Both the position numbers and the translations under genes were made by a program. From Kitasatospora sp. MAA4 (GTDB lineage: Bacteria > Actinomycetota > Actinomycetes > Streptomycetales > Streptomycetaceae), in assembly GCF_029893355.1 (NCBI RefSeq), contig NZ_JARZAI010000029.1, positions 33,021-97,020 on the forward strand: DNA of 64,000 nucleotides. The letters are read 5' to 3'. Positions 43,701 through 50,629 of the stretch are shown here, piece by piece (position 1 is the stretch's first letter; every line of letters starts with the position of its first letter). The notes beneath the pieces were generated by a model. The model saw only the letters and a program-made list of their open reading frames with translations. It had not been told where the DNA came from and searched no databases.

Positions 43701-45773
43701 CACCACCTGGAGGGCCGGTCCGGCGCCGGCGATCTCGGCGTCGGTCACCGACTTGGTCAGGTTGCCGATGCCGGGGTCGAAGCCGTGGGCGTCGGCGTTC
43801 TGCGAGAGCGAGGAGGTGATCGCGGGTTGCGGAACCTGGATGGCTATCGCGGACTTGGGCGAGGGCGGGGACCAGAGCGCGCCGTCGAAGGCCTTCACGG
43901 ACCAGGAGTAGTTCTGGCCCCACTTCAGCGACCCCGCGCTCACGTTCCAGTCGCCGCCGGCGATCTGTCCCGAGTCGACGACCACGGCGCCGGTGGAGTC
44001 GTAGACCGTGAAGTCGTACTTGAGGCCCGCGCTGCCGCCGTCGTCATCGGCGGCCGCCTGGAGCTCGGGGGTCAGGGTGTCGGCGACGAAGCCGTTGCCG
44101 GGGTACTCGCTGGCCAGCTGCGGGGGGATGTTGCCGGTGTAGGTGTAGGTGATGGAGGGCTCGTAGCCGGGGTCGGCCGCGGAGCCGAACTGCTTCCAGT
44201 GCAGGTTGTCGGTCTCGTTCGCGCCGATCGCCAGGCCGTAGTCCGGGGTGGTGCCGTTGGCCCAGCCCTGGATCGCCGAGGCGGTCAGCGGCACGCTGAC
44301 CCAGTCGCCCACCGTCCGGTCGGCGGCGGTGTTCTTGCAGGCGGTGGGGACGTTGGGGCTGGCCGCGCCGATGACGTTGCCGAAGGCCGGGCCCGGGAAC
44401 GTGGTGACGTACGGCGGCAGCCACGCCTGCGTCACCTGGGCGACGTCGATCTCCTCGGGCGTGCAGATCGAGGCCCAGGAGTCGAAGAGGTTGAGCGAGG
44501 CGGAGCTGACCGTGACGTGCGAGGCGTCGAAGGTGTGGTACCAGTCCTGGAGGAAGGAGAGCGCCGAGTGCGGGCCCGCGTCCCACGAGCCGATCTTGAT
44601 CGACAGCTCCATGGAGTGGTCGACCTGCGGGACGTCCGAGCCGCTCTCGGCGTACGTGGTCGCCGGGCCGTCGGTGATCGTCGGGTCGACGGTCACCGGG
44701 AAGACCCGGGCAGCGTCGTGCAGCCAGGCCGCGTCCAGGGTCACCTTCAGCGTGGGCTTGCCGGCGTCGGTGACCAGCTCGTACGCCACCGCATGGGTGG
44801 TGGCCGAGTCGCCCGAGCGCGGATCGACCTTGGAGTCGTACGCGTAGGCGGCCGGGATGGTCTCCCGTACGGTGCCCGCGGAGTCCTTCAGGTCCACCCC
44901 GCCCGCGCCGTTCATGCTCGGCGTCAGGCCCTTGAGGTCGAGCGGGAAGAGCCAGGAGTTGCCGGCCTGCGCCGAGTGCAGGACCACCGACTCCTTGAGC
45001 CCGGAGGCGATCGGCGCGACCTTGAGGTCGGTCTGCGGAAGCGCGCCCTGGTACGTCACCGTGGAGCCGGCCACCGAACCGGCCACCGGGGCGGCGCCCT
45101 TGAGGCCGTACGCCAGGCCGTGCGCGGAGTCGACGCCCACCGACGCCAGCGCGCTGTCCGCCGCGGTGGGAGCGAAGTCGACGCTGAGGGAGTTGGCGGC
45201 CTCGTGCCAGCGGCCGTCCGTTCCCTTGGCCACCTTGGTGTCCACCGGCTGCCAGGCGCCTGAATCGTCCTGGTAGTTCAGCCTGCCCTGGGAGACCTTG
45301 CGGGTGACCGAGCCGTCCGGGTTGTCGAAGTAGTCGGAGTTCGCACTGGACCGGGCCGCGTTGAACTTGCTGGCCTTGGCGTCGAACTGGCCACCGGTAC
45401 CGCTGGGACCGGTCTTGAAGTCACGCGCGAACGGCTTGGCGGCGTCCAGCTCGCCCTTGCCCTTGCCCACCGAGCCCCCCGCGCCGCCACCGGCCCGGGT
45501 CCGGCTCGCCGGGACGGTGTGGCCGCGACCGGCGGCCGAACCCGACACCTGGTGGGGGATGTTCTTCCACGACGGAGCGTCACCGGTCGCCCAGTTCAGG
45601 AAGTCCCGGAACGGTGCCAACGACAGCGCCGGCAGCGTCGCACCCTCTGCCATCGCCTGTTCCGTCGTCAGGACAAGCGCCATCGCGGTGACCGCCAGGA
45701 GCGCGACCGCTCTCAGCAGGCGGCGGCGCAGCTCCCGCCTTCGGCGTGGAGAGCGGGCAGGACGAACAGGCAT
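34737..45773 (-). CDS. Giant secreted RHS polymorphic toxin with HINT and unnamed toxin tip
   Basis: This is a 3,678-residue protein. Residues 1-43 (RRRRELRRRLLRAVALLAVT) form an export signal. The N-terminal half holds a beta-rich adhesive region and LamG-like domains (near 43.1-42.4 and 42.2-41.5 kb). YD/RHS repeats follow, with a third LamG-like domain at about 39.9-39.3 kb. The RHS core with YNPANGQFLNKDTVSLNPAP then DPTGHC is near 36.8 kb. Next come a glycine-zipper hydrophobic region (about 36.4-35.75 kb), a HINT domain from HSFTGSTPVLMADQ to YYVEAGDIPVLVHN (about 35.75-35.12 kb) and a 125-residue tip containing GHAPDAMWLG and RVNSSLSGQGQ. The cocoon-forming repeats presumably shield the tip until cleavage. 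GGGGA precedes ATG 45773. It is coupled to the immunity gene. Confidence 0.92.
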   Translation of the reverse strand: MPVRPARSPRRRRELRRRLLRAVALLAVTAMALVLTTEQAMAEGATLPALSLAPFRDFLNWATGDAPSWKNIPHQVSGSAAGRGHTVPASRTRAGGGAGGSVGKGKGELDAAKPFARDFKTGPSGTGGQFDAKASKFNAARSSANSDYFDNPDGSVTRKVSQGRLNYQDDSGAWQPVDTKVAKGTDGRWHEAANSLSVDFAPTAADSALASVGVDSAHGLAYGLKGAAPVAGSVAGSTVTYQGALPQTDLKVAPIASGLKESVVLHSAQAGNSWLFPLDLKGLTPSMNGAGGVDLKDSAGTVRETIPAAYAYDSKVDPRSGDSATTHAVAYELVTDAGKPTLKVTLDAAWLHDAARVFPVTVDPTITDGPATTYAESGSDVPQVDHSMELSIKIGSWDAGPHSALSFLQDWYHTFDASHVTVSSASLNLFDSWASICTPEEIDVAQVTQAWLPPYVTTFPGPAFGNVIGAASPNVPTACKNTAADRTVGDWVSVPLTASAIQGWANGTTPDYGLAIGANETDNLHWKQFGSAADPGYEPSITYTYTGNIPPQLASEYPGNGFVADTLTPELQAAADDDGGSAGLKYDFTVYDSTGAVVVDSGQIAGGDWNVSAGSLKWGQNYSWSVKAFDGALWSPPSPKSAIAIQVPQPAITSSLSQNADAHGFDPGIGNLTKSVTDAEIAGAGPALQVVRDYNSRDYRTTGAFGAGWSTIFDTRATERYDANGALTGVVVTYPDGSQVGFGKNADGSFSPPLGRFASLRAVTGGYTLTDKNDTVYTFTQALGTGTYGISSVADANTRAIYFYWTSGQVTGVASAVSGRSLHLTWSTPAGAANPHVASVFTDPVQGSDWSTALTWNYTYSNDQLTKVCSPGDTTGCSQYGYATGSQFQTQTLDAGAASLWTLGESSGTVANSAMLANEGSDNATYSSVTLGQPGPLAGSTATGGGFNGTSSSVELPKNLAANATALSVSMWFRTSSATAQPLFTYSLSGLNAGTTSGEYTPSMYVGSDGKLNAEYWYASGVTPMVSSAAVNDGKWHQVVLAGAGSTQKLYLDGAQVGSASGVISRGGGLSTALQGHTYIGAGFLGGGWPDEPNAGKNGNTGYATYFNGTIADAATFGKALTADQVASLYSAGTHTAGLLTSMTRPSGKQFSAATYDTNTAQVTQVTDENGGVWAVGKPSVSGSSQVYRSAVLGSAPAGYWRLGDTAGATKAYDEVKYGTGAYNGVTLGSTGPFADATAARFNGSSSAVQLPSTDSIGTGPNSVELWFNMPAGSTAGGVLFDYAGASLTGGSPASNSYVPALYVGSDGFLRGRFWGFGYVTSAAPVADGQWHHVVLSASQSSEAMYLDGTSAGTSAGTFSASNSQYMYIGAGEAANWPYAPTNAQGYFPGSIADVAFYRSQLSATDAAAHFQAARNSTGLQPLETVTVTQPSGKTVVHQYDPNAGYRQIAEVDGGGNKTSYGYDTGGFLHTTTDPDGDVTTTGHDVRGNTVSTTACQNQATGICATRYFTYFPDATTATLTTADPRNDVLLTTRDGRSSSATDTTYLTSYGYDTRGNRTTVTSPPVAGFPSGRTATTTYSDGSATYPAADTGNVPAGLPVTVTSPGGAVSSIAYLHNGDVASTTMASGLKTTYTYDALGRATAQTVVSDAYPAGLTTRYGYDSAGRVVSESNPPLTDRVTGAVHTSVTGTVYDADGDTTSQTVTDSTGGDAPRTRSSTYNQYDQVASNTDANGNAGAANGATTQMSYDNEGNLVQETDPAGTATTYTYDPNGQLLTQSMSNYTGDPTSPSAPTTLVESSRAYDPAGRLASITDAMGNTTAYTYTDDGLTATITKTDAAGANSFVLQSNQYDAAGNLTQRTSANGATVTQYQVDAASRTTNTTLDPSGVDRVTSVSYTPDDLVATTNEHDSTGNDRTTSASYDTAGRALTQTLYGDASGHPNGWWQLNQNSGTTVSDATGTGNTGSATGPVTWSGGAANLNGSSWISTNGPVVNTASSYTVSAWANLADTASDHTIVAQGGTNTAAFLLQYSKALGTWAFVAPSADATSGITYPEAAATSPATAGTWTHLVGTYDSIAGTMTLYVNGTLAASTSNTSAWNATGPLTIGNAMLVGGNRLWGTSQNGAISNVQLYQRALSGTEAAALYTSGRGGGTVGSSNQQTTSYTYDQRGLATSATDADGNTTSYVYDEAGNRVISSAPSVSVETATSAPAQAHPTTTSGFNSFGEEVEQLDPNGNETTHTYDANGEETSTTDPSYTPPGSSTPITPTTTQTYDALGNVITQTRPDGKSAGYVFDQRGELAQETAPDGTKSHYGYDANGDKLSVTDASGAVRQATYDYMGRQLTATTLERYPTAQTLTSTSSYAAGTGNPGGAFLAAQTSPDGRTTSYGYDNVGELTSTTDPVGNATTYGYDFSGNRNRTTAPDGTLSTVSYNAQGLPQTSTQRTNNWGFVLAQRTQAYDGVGNLLSSTDAMGNTSTFTYDATGMVTNEVQPVSATSSITTSFGYDATGQRTRFTDGRGNSWKYTYNSWGKPESTIAPTTSTYSAASDSTTGYSYDNLGRLTQVTQPGGVVNSMSYDLAGNLLSQSGSGAEAATATRTFTYDPLGQLLTAQTQAAGTTGQAGYQPATSESFGYDDRGDLLSASGSAGTSSFGYTKDGLLANRTDAAGTTSYTYDNAGRLSTLADPATGNTLTYSYNSASEPTTVNYGASGQSRAFTYDLLHRVTSDTLTSGSSTLASIAYGYDRNSNLTSKTTTGVTGASANTYTYDFANRLSSWNNGTTNTAYSYDASGNRIQVGSNVYTYDERDELTSDGTQTYRYSARGTMTEDRTGATPAVYASDAYGQQILAGQQTYNLDASGRVITAATTAAGTRTFQYTGASNQVASDGSNTYTWDSTGGLIGTNTPGGAASTGRLAMTDQHQDVVGQFAAGSTTLTGSQTYDPLGTVTSTSSMIGQLGYQSGWTDSVNSKVNMGSRWYNPANGQFLNKDTVSLNPAPTSVSANPFAYVNDNPLAGTDPTGHCAWYDAVCGAEKVGGAIASGVSSAFNWASQKTVQVYHYAGKIAGQIASEGVHLVTTGVNFIVDVGRAAYQQTRRFYNWAAPKVVKAAKSGYSGLKTAYNAGVAKAKHVASVVVKGAVSGAKALGGALVKTASATASFVKAHAAAITTFLVTTTVFMGCEAVLGGTTMGVGAVAGAVACGALAGAVGGALDQGQKCQKGEAGACSAGSFVGATVIGGVVGAASGFLGGALGGKLLPTLTSEILPSFAVNALNGALDGAATGAVTGAATGAITGAANYGLSCGSNCSVSGALGAGADGAASGAIGGAIGGAIGGALGGALKSPCAGGPHSFTGSTPVLMADQTTKPIDQIKTGDQIANSVPGKDGTETHTVTNVIVTTTDHDFVNLTITPTKTNSTNTTAKAGKALLGLAAGVAALTLWAAPAQPASAAEPTAATSTTAPATPAQAPAPADDVQTNGSTLTTTYHHPFYDETQHAFVEAQYLNPGDTLQTPTSTATVTTVRRYHANTTTYDLTIGGLHTYYVEAGDIPVLVHNCNANGEAEVRVPSWATDEEVQQFSDYVDATNQAIADGHLSASGRVSTAGDIRREAAREAAAERRRAAAAGTPYVGVAGHAPDAMWLGQGKPPTWIDMAKRVNSSLSGQGQRCAIGCKPTKFVLVDNRG

Positions 45774-46165
45774 GGGTATCCCCAGATCAAGATCAGCAAG
45801 TAGAACCACCGGATCACACTGGATCTACATACAAACTGACAAGATGAGAGGAGAAGTCTTTGCCTGATCGGTTGAAATCGTTACTTATTTATCTCTGACA
45901 TGCAGTCATATGCTCGTCTTGGGGACGGAATGGTCCACTTGGTTAGCTTTAGTGTTATTCCTCATGATTTTCATCACAGATGAAGAATATCTGACATTCC
46001 GTCAGTATTCACGGAATTGACGCGGCGAGCAGTGGCCCTGGGCGCCTTCATGCTGCGGAGATCCGCAGTTCACACCCGGTGGCTAGCGTCGGGACCCGTC
46101 GGGAGCACGGCTCTGCGAGCAGCAGAGGAACAGACTCAGCTTCGGGTTTCAGGAGAAGGATCATC
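45774..46165. other. 392-bp AT-rich intergenic region between divergent genes
   Basis: No gene is seen. About 45840-46020 is strikingly AT-rich for this genome and should carry promoters for the RHS toxin (leftward) and the arylsulfotransferase-like gene (rightward). A leftward TTGTCA (45837-45842), 18-bp spacer and TGTGAT (45813-45818) is a possible toxin promoter about 40 nt from the start. Repeated ACGGAAT motifs are listed separately. Confidence 0.5.
45924..46017. promoter_or_regulatory. Three ACGGAAT motifs in the RHS upstream region
   Basis: GACGGAATG occurs at 45924-45932, its exact reverse complement CATTCCGTC at 45995-46003, and ACGGAAT again at 46011-46017. The last two form a 7-bp inverted repeat with an 8-bp gap. 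Spacing fits a looping or cooperative regulator site. Confidence 0.45.
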
Positions 46166-47395
46166 ATGCGCAGGAAGACTTGGGCCGCACGGGTGCTGGC
46201 CGTGACGGCGACCGCGGTGCTCGCCGGCGGGCTGCCGGTGGCCGATGCCACAGCGGCGACGGCGGGGGCGACGGCGGGGAGCCTGCCGCTGCCGCCGGTG
46301 AACGTGCTGACCGACCGGGCGGGGACCGGCGGCGGGGACCTCTTCCTCGCGCCGTCGTCCAGTGCGGGCGGCTACGCGAGTGGAGTGGAGATCCTCAGCC
46401 AGGACGGCAGGAAGGTCGTCTGGTCGCACGCCGTGCCGGCCGGCCAGGAGGCCGCCGACTTCCGCAAGCAGACCTACCGGGGCAAGCCGGTGCTGACCTG
46501 GTGGCAGGGGACCGGGCTCGGTGGCCTGTCCAACGGCGTCGACTACATCTACGACGACCACTACCGGAAGATCGGCGAGGTCAGGGCCGGCAACGGCTAC
46601 TCGGCCGATGGTCACGAGTTCGTGATCACCGCTCAGAACACGGCGCTGGTCGTCTCCTACGCCGTGGCCACCGCCGACCTCACGTCCATCGGCGGTCCCG
46701 CCGACCAGAAGGTGATCAACGGGATCGTCCAGGAGGTCGACATCCGCACCGGCAAGGTGCTGTTCCAGTGGAACAGTGCCGACCACGTGCCGTACGCGCA
46801 GAGCGAGCAGCCGCTGCCGGCGTCGGCGAGCACACCGTGGGACTGGTTCCACCTGAACGCCGTCAAGGTGGACACCGACGGGAACCTGCTGGTCGACGCG
46901 CGGGACACCTGGACCACCTACAAGGTGGCCCGGCACTCCGGCGCGGTCCTGTGGCAACTCGGCGGCAAGGACAGCTCGTTCAAGCTGACGGCGGCGCCCG
47001 GCCAGGTGCTGGACGGTGCCGGGAGGATCTTCGCCTGGCAGCACGACCCGGAGCCGCTCGGAAACGGCCTGTACACCTTCTTCGACAACGAGTCGGCAGG
47101 CACGGCCAACACCGGGTCCGGAGCGGTCACGGAGCTGCCGTACAGCCGGGTGGTCACCGTCCGGCTGGACACCCGGACGCACGAGGCGACGCTGGTGCGG
47201 TCCGCCGACCAGCCCGAGCAGCTCGGCGCCCCGTCGCAGGGGAACGGGCAGACGCTGCGCAACGGTGACCTCCTCGTCGGGTGGGGATCGCTGCCGTACG
47301 TCTCGGAGTTCAGCCGGTCCGGTGCACTGCTGTTCAACGCGCAGTTCCCGCCCGGGGTGAACACCTACCGGGCGTACCGGTTCGCCTGGAAGTAG
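46166..47395 (+). CDS. Exported arylsulfotransferase-like protein
   Basis: This is a 409-residue protein with a signal peptide at about 1-31 (MRRKTWAARVLAVTATAVLA, cleavage near ADATAAT). The mature domain is a beta-propeller: GGGDLFLAPSSSAGGYASGV, HYRKIGEVRAGNGYSADGHE, WDWFHLNAVKVDTDGNLLVD, GAVLWQLGGKDSSFKL and IFAWQHDPEPLGNGL. The DGHE, WFHxNAV and QHD signatures are those of actinobacterial Arylsulfotrans_2 proteins. The bacterial archetype moves sulfate between phenols using a catalytic His, but activity of this subfamily is unproven. AGGAGAAGG precedes ATG 46166. It is divergent from the RHS gene. Confidence 0.82.
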   Translation: MRRKTWAARVLAVTATAVLAGGLPVADATAATAGATAGSLPLPPVNVLTDRAGTGGGDLFLAPSSSAGGYASGVEILSQDGRKVVWSHAVPAGQEAADFRKQTYRGKPVLTWWQGTGLGGLSNGVDYIYDDHYRKIGEVRAGNGYSADGHEFVITAQNTALVVSYAVATADLTSIGGPADQKVINGIVQEVDIRTGKVLFQWNSADHVPYAQSEQPLPASASTPWDWFHLNAVKVDTDGNLLVDARDTWTTYKVARHSGAVLWQLGGKDSSFKLTAAPGQVLDGAGRIFAWQHDPEPLGNGLYTFFDNESAGTANTGSGAVTELPYSRVVTVRLDTRTHEATLVRSADQPEQLGAPSQGNGQTLRNGDLLVGWGSLPYVSEFSRSGALLFNAQFPPGVNTYRAYRFAWK

Positions 47396-47405
47396 GGCAA
47401 AGGGA

Positions 47406-47444
47406 GACTGCCGGGTCCGGGACGCAGTGCCGGACCCGGCAGTC
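47406..47444. terminator. 15-bp perfect hairpin between convergent genes
   Basis: GACTGCCGGGTCCGG pairs with CCGGACCCGGCAGTC across a 9-nt loop, right after the arylsulfotransferase-like stop and 8 bp before the GH27 stop. It is probably bidirectional. Confidence 0.85.
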
Positions 47445-47452
47445 GGGAGGGG

Positions 47453-49543
47453 TCAGGACAGGACGGTCCAGCTCTGGCCGGCCGCGGCCGAGTTGGCGGG
47501 GTTGGTCATCCCGGTCGAGCCGGCGGCGGTGCCGGCGACGTCCAGGACCAGGCCGTTGCCGACGTTGGTGAGGGTCAGTGCACCCGAGCTGTTCTGGGTG
47601 ACCTTCCACTTCTGCCAGGGGTTGTTGGCCGACGGGTTGAGCAGGTAGGCGCTGCCGACTCCGCCGCCGGCGGCGAGGACGGTGTGCGTCTGGGCGGAGG
47701 TGTAGCAGTTGTCGGTGATCGTCACGGTGCCGTCCGCGTTGGGCGTGAACAGCCACTGCTGGGCGGCGTTGCCGCTCTGGTAGGCGTTGATGTCGGAGTT
47801 GGCGCCGACTGCGGCGTAGCAGCCGCCCTGGACCTCCAGCGCCTGGCCGCCGGTGCCGCCCGCGCTGATCGCGTGGTACTTGCCGTCGCCGACGATGCTC
47901 GGCCCGCCGGTGCCGGTGCCGCCGCCCATGCCGATGGCTCCGCCGGCGATGCGCAGCAGCGTGACGCCGTGCGCGGGGATCCAGCTGCCGCCGATGGTGC
48001 CGGTGGTGGTGCCGTTCGCGCCGGTCCACAGGTCGCGGTAGGAGTAGCTGGAGCCGGTCAGGCCGAGGTCCGCGAAACTGGCGCTGGGCATGGCCCAGTT
48101 GTTCGGGTCCTGGTTGATCAGTGCGACGGCCAGGTCACCGTTGGCGAGCTGGCGCTTGAGGATCACGGGGGCCGTCGGGGAGGTGGGCGGGCTGCCGACC
48201 AGGGTGGCGGGCTTGGCGAGGCTGTCCTGGTCGACGGCGATCATGTCGGGGTTCTTCAGCAGCCCCAGGGCCGAGGAGGTGATGCCGGTGGACCAGGTGT
48301 AGCCGTTCGCGGTGCGCTGCGAGTCGGCGGTGGTGCGCAGGTCGGCGCCGGAGATGAGCGGGGCGGCCATCATCGACAGGACCGACAGCTCGGTGCGCGA
48401 CTCGTCGTCGGTGAAGGGCTTGTTGCCCTTGTACGTGTCGGTGACGCCCCAGATGCCGCTGGTGTCCTGCCAGCCGGCGAACATCATGTCCATGTCGTTC
48501 CAGCTGCCGGGGTGCACGTTGCCCGGGTACGCCAGTGCGGTCTGCAACTGGCCGTCGTAGAGCACGCCGTCGAGCTCGCTGTCCCGGTCGCCGCCGATCC
48601 GGCACAGGTTGGCGACCTGGCCGCACCAGACTCCGGTGGGGTAGTACCCGGCGGCGTGGTTCGGCAGGACGCCGGCGGCCGTGATCAGCGGGTCGGTGCG
48701 GGCCGGGTCGTTGGCGTTGAGCAGCGAGGGGATGCCGGTGTGCGCGGGCTGCGCGGACAGGCTGAGGGTGACCTTCGGCCGGCCGGCGGCGGCGGTCGCC
48801 GCGTCGAGGGCGCGCTGGAAGGTCTGGGTCCGGGCGTAGATGGACTCGGTGAGCTCCTTGCCCTCGCCCTGCGGGTAGTAGCTGTAGTTGTTGATGGTGA
48901 TGGTGGGGCCGTAGGGGCAGTCGTCGTACTTGACGTAGTCGACGCCCCAGGAGACGAAGTCGGTGGCGTCGGTGGCCTCGTGGCCCAGGCTGCCGGGGTG
49001 GCCCTGGCAGGTGGTGTAGGTGTCGGTGGCGTATAGGCCGAACTTCATGCCCTTGCTGTGCGCGTACCAGGCCAGGTACTGGATGCCGTTCAGGGTCTGC
49101 CCGTTGACGGTCTGCGAGGGGAACGAGCCGGCGTCGGGGACCAGGTGGCCGCTGGTGGGGTCGTTGCCGGTGCCGTCGGTGCCGGAGACCGGGTTGCCGT
49201 TGTTGTCGTACAGCTGCATGCCGTTGTCGGCGTTCTTCGCGAAGTCCGTGGTCTGGCCGCTGCGGTGGCGCATCGACCAGCCGTCGTCGATGGTGACGGT
49301 GTTGTAGCCGGCCTGCACCAGGCCGTTGCCCGACATGAAGTCGATGGTCTGCTTGACCTCGGACTCGTTGACGGACGGGCCCATGCTGTTCCACGAGTTC
49401 CAACCCATGGGCGGGGTCAGGGCATTGCCGTTGCCGAGGGCGGCGGCCGGAGCGGCGGTGACGAGGGAGGTGGCACCGAGGCCGGAGACGGCCAGGGCCA
49501 TGGCGGCGAGCATGCCGCCGATGCGATGTGACGATGTGCGCAT
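47453..49543 (-). CDS. Secreted GH27 alpha-galactosidase with ricin-type lectin domain
   Basis: This 696-residue exported enzyme releases terminal alpha-galactose. The signal peptide is about 1-36 (HRIGGMLAAMALAVSGLGAT). The GH27 barrel begins ALTPPMGWNSWNSMGPSVNE. The nucleophile Asp207 is in VDYVKYDDCPYG and the acid/base Asp in HPGSWNDMDMMFAGW. A C-terminal beta-sandwich (about 440-545) is followed by a Gly linker and a ricin B-type trefoil (about 565-695) with Q.W repeats (AAQQWLFTPNADGTVTI, NPWQKWKVTQNSSGAL). ATG 49543 has a weak ribosome site. It is likely a carbon-scavenging enzyme, like the GH42/GH63 pair. Confidence 0.93.
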   Translation of the reverse strand: MRTSSHRIGGMLAAMALAVSGLGATSLVTAAPAAALGNGNALTPPMGWNSWNSMGPSVNESEVKQTIDFMSGNGLVQAGYNTVTIDDGWSMRHRSGQTTDFAKNADNGMQLYDNNGNPVSGTDGTGNDPTSGHLVPDAGSFPSQTVNGQTLNGIQYLAWYAHSKGMKFGLYATDTYTTCQGHPGSLGHEATDATDFVSWGVDYVKYDDCPYGPTITINNYSYYPQGEGKELTESIYARTQTFQRALDAATAAAGRPKVTLSLSAQPAHTGIPSLLNANDPARTDPLITAAGVLPNHAAGYYPTGVWCGQVANLCRIGGDRDSELDGVLYDGQLQTALAYPGNVHPGSWNDMDMMFAGWQDTSGIWGVTDTYKGNKPFTDDESRTELSVLSMMAAPLISGADLRTTADSQRTANGYTWSTGITSSALGLLKNPDMIAVDQDSLAKPATLVGSPPTSPTAPVILKRQLANGDLAVALINQDPNNWAMPSASFADLGLTGSSYSYRDLWTGANGTTTGTIGGSWIPAHGVTLLRIAGGAIGMGGGTGTGGPSIVGDGKYHAISAGGTGGQALEVQGGCYAAVGANSDINAYQSGNAAQQWLFTPNADGTVTITDNCYTSAQTHTVLAAGGGVGSAYLLNPSANNPWQKWKVTQNSSGALTLTNVGNGLVLDVAGTAAGSTGMTNPANSAAAGQSWTVLS

Positions 49544-49924
49544 AAGGGGGCTTCCCGAGTGGGTGGGGTGGGAGGTGCCATACGATATTGCACCCATCAA
49601 CAACCCACAAGAGTAAACACAAAACCCCATCCGGAGCGGCGGGCACGGTCAGCTGGTGTCCGGCGGAGGCAGCCCGAGTTGACTGCGGATTGTCTGCACC
49701 TGCTGCTCGACGGCATGGTTGGCGCCCGTCAACAGCTCCTGGTAGTGCCGCAGTTGCGGCCTCTTGCTCCGTCACGGCCCTGCTCCCTGCTCACCTCGAC
49801 GCCCTCGTGCCGTGACGTTGTCGCGGTTCTGTCACCGGTTGGCCAGAGAGTCGCCGGGAGGGTAGGCCCCGCGGGTGAGGGCCGGGACGATGGAGCGGTC
49901 GGATCCTTGGGGGAGGGGGCAGAC
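49544..49924. other. 381-bp intergenic region
   Basis: The left part (49570-49625) is AT-rich and probably carries the GH27 promoter. The middle holds a decayed helical peptide (49649-49775), and the right end the purine-rich ribosome site of the membrane gene. Nothing else is recognised. Confidence 0.4.
49649..49775 (-). pseudogene. Possible frameshifted short helical protein
   Basis: GTG 49775 starts VTEQEAA. In the neighbouring frame the sequence then reads LRHYQELLTGANHAVEQQVQ and TIRSQLGLPPPDTS to TGA 49649. The second frame has no start codon of its own, so a one-base shift is likely. The family is not recognised. Confidence 0.3.
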
Positions 49925-50620
49925 GTGGAGCGCAGGCCTGCTGTTCGGTGGAGCACCTTCCACCGGTGCTGTTTCGCGGTCGTCGACGTGGCCGTGGCAG
50001 TCCTGGCGGTCGCGGCGACGCCGGTGGTCTGGGCGGGGTCGCAGGACGCGCCGGGCGATCGGCACGGGTGGCTGCTGGTCTGCGAGGTCGCCCTGCTGAC
50101 GGCCGTCGTGGCCTCGCTCCCGCTCAGCCGGGAGGTCTCCGTCGCCGGATACGTCGCCTCCTGCATCGCCGTCGCGGGGACCCTGGCCATCGTCCTGGGC
50201 ACCGTCTTCGCCACGGCTCAGGCCGCCCACGACATCCGGATCAGGTCCCACGGCTTGCGCAGCGTGTCGGCCACCGTGACCGACTGCCATGTCACCGGCC
50301 GGGAGCTGGGCGAGGACGACGACCAGGTCAGCTACACCTACAGCTGCACCTACCACTGGACCGTCGACGGCCGCGCGTTCAGCGAGGAGCAGTCGGACGC
50401 CGACGCGTCTGACGAGGGCCGGCAGGTCAAGGTCTGGCTCGACGGCGGGAGAATGATCACCCAGCGGCCGGGTGGCTTCGCGATCCTGATCTGGATCGTC
50501 TGCGCACTGGCCGGGCTGCTGGCCGTGTTCCGCATCGGGGTGAATGCGTTCGACACGGTCCACAGGGCGGTCGTGCCGCGGCGACGGGCTGAAGATCGGG
50601 GCTGGACCCCCGGCCAGTAG
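49925..50620 (+). CDS. Multi-span membrane protein with DUF3592-like outer segment
   Basis: This is a 231-residue protein with three N-terminal helices (VVDVAVAVLAVAATPVVWAG, WLLVCEVALLTAVVASLPL, VAGYVASCIAVAGTLAIVLG). An extracytoplasmic domain contains VSATVTDCHVTGRELGEDDD and VSYTYSCTYHWTVDGRAFSE, and a last helix AILIWIVCALAGLLAVFRI follows. The CxY-x-VDG pattern recalls small DUF3592-type proteins but I am not certain. GTG 49925 follows GGGGGAGGGGG. Its TAG stop also forms the start of the nadE -10 element. Function unknown. Confidence 0.65.
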   Translation: MERRPAVRWSTFHRCCFAVVDVAVAVLAVAATPVVWAGSQDAPGDRHGWLLVCEVALLTAVVASLPLSREVSVAGYVASCIAVAGTLAIVLGTVFATAQAAHDIRIRSHGLRSVSATVTDCHVTGRELGEDDDQVSYTYSCTYHWTVDGRAFSEEQSDADASDEGRQVKVWLDGGRMITQRPGGFAILIWIVCALAGLLAVFRIGVNAFDTVHRAVVPRRRAEDRGWTPGQ

Positions 50621-50623
50621 AGT
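50618..50623 (+). promoter_or_regulatory. -10 element of leaderless nadE
   Basis: TAGAGT lies 6 nt before ATG 50630 and its TAG is the stop codon of the upstream membrane gene. No ribosome site is present. Confidence 0.5.
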
Positions 50624-50629
50624 GAGCGG

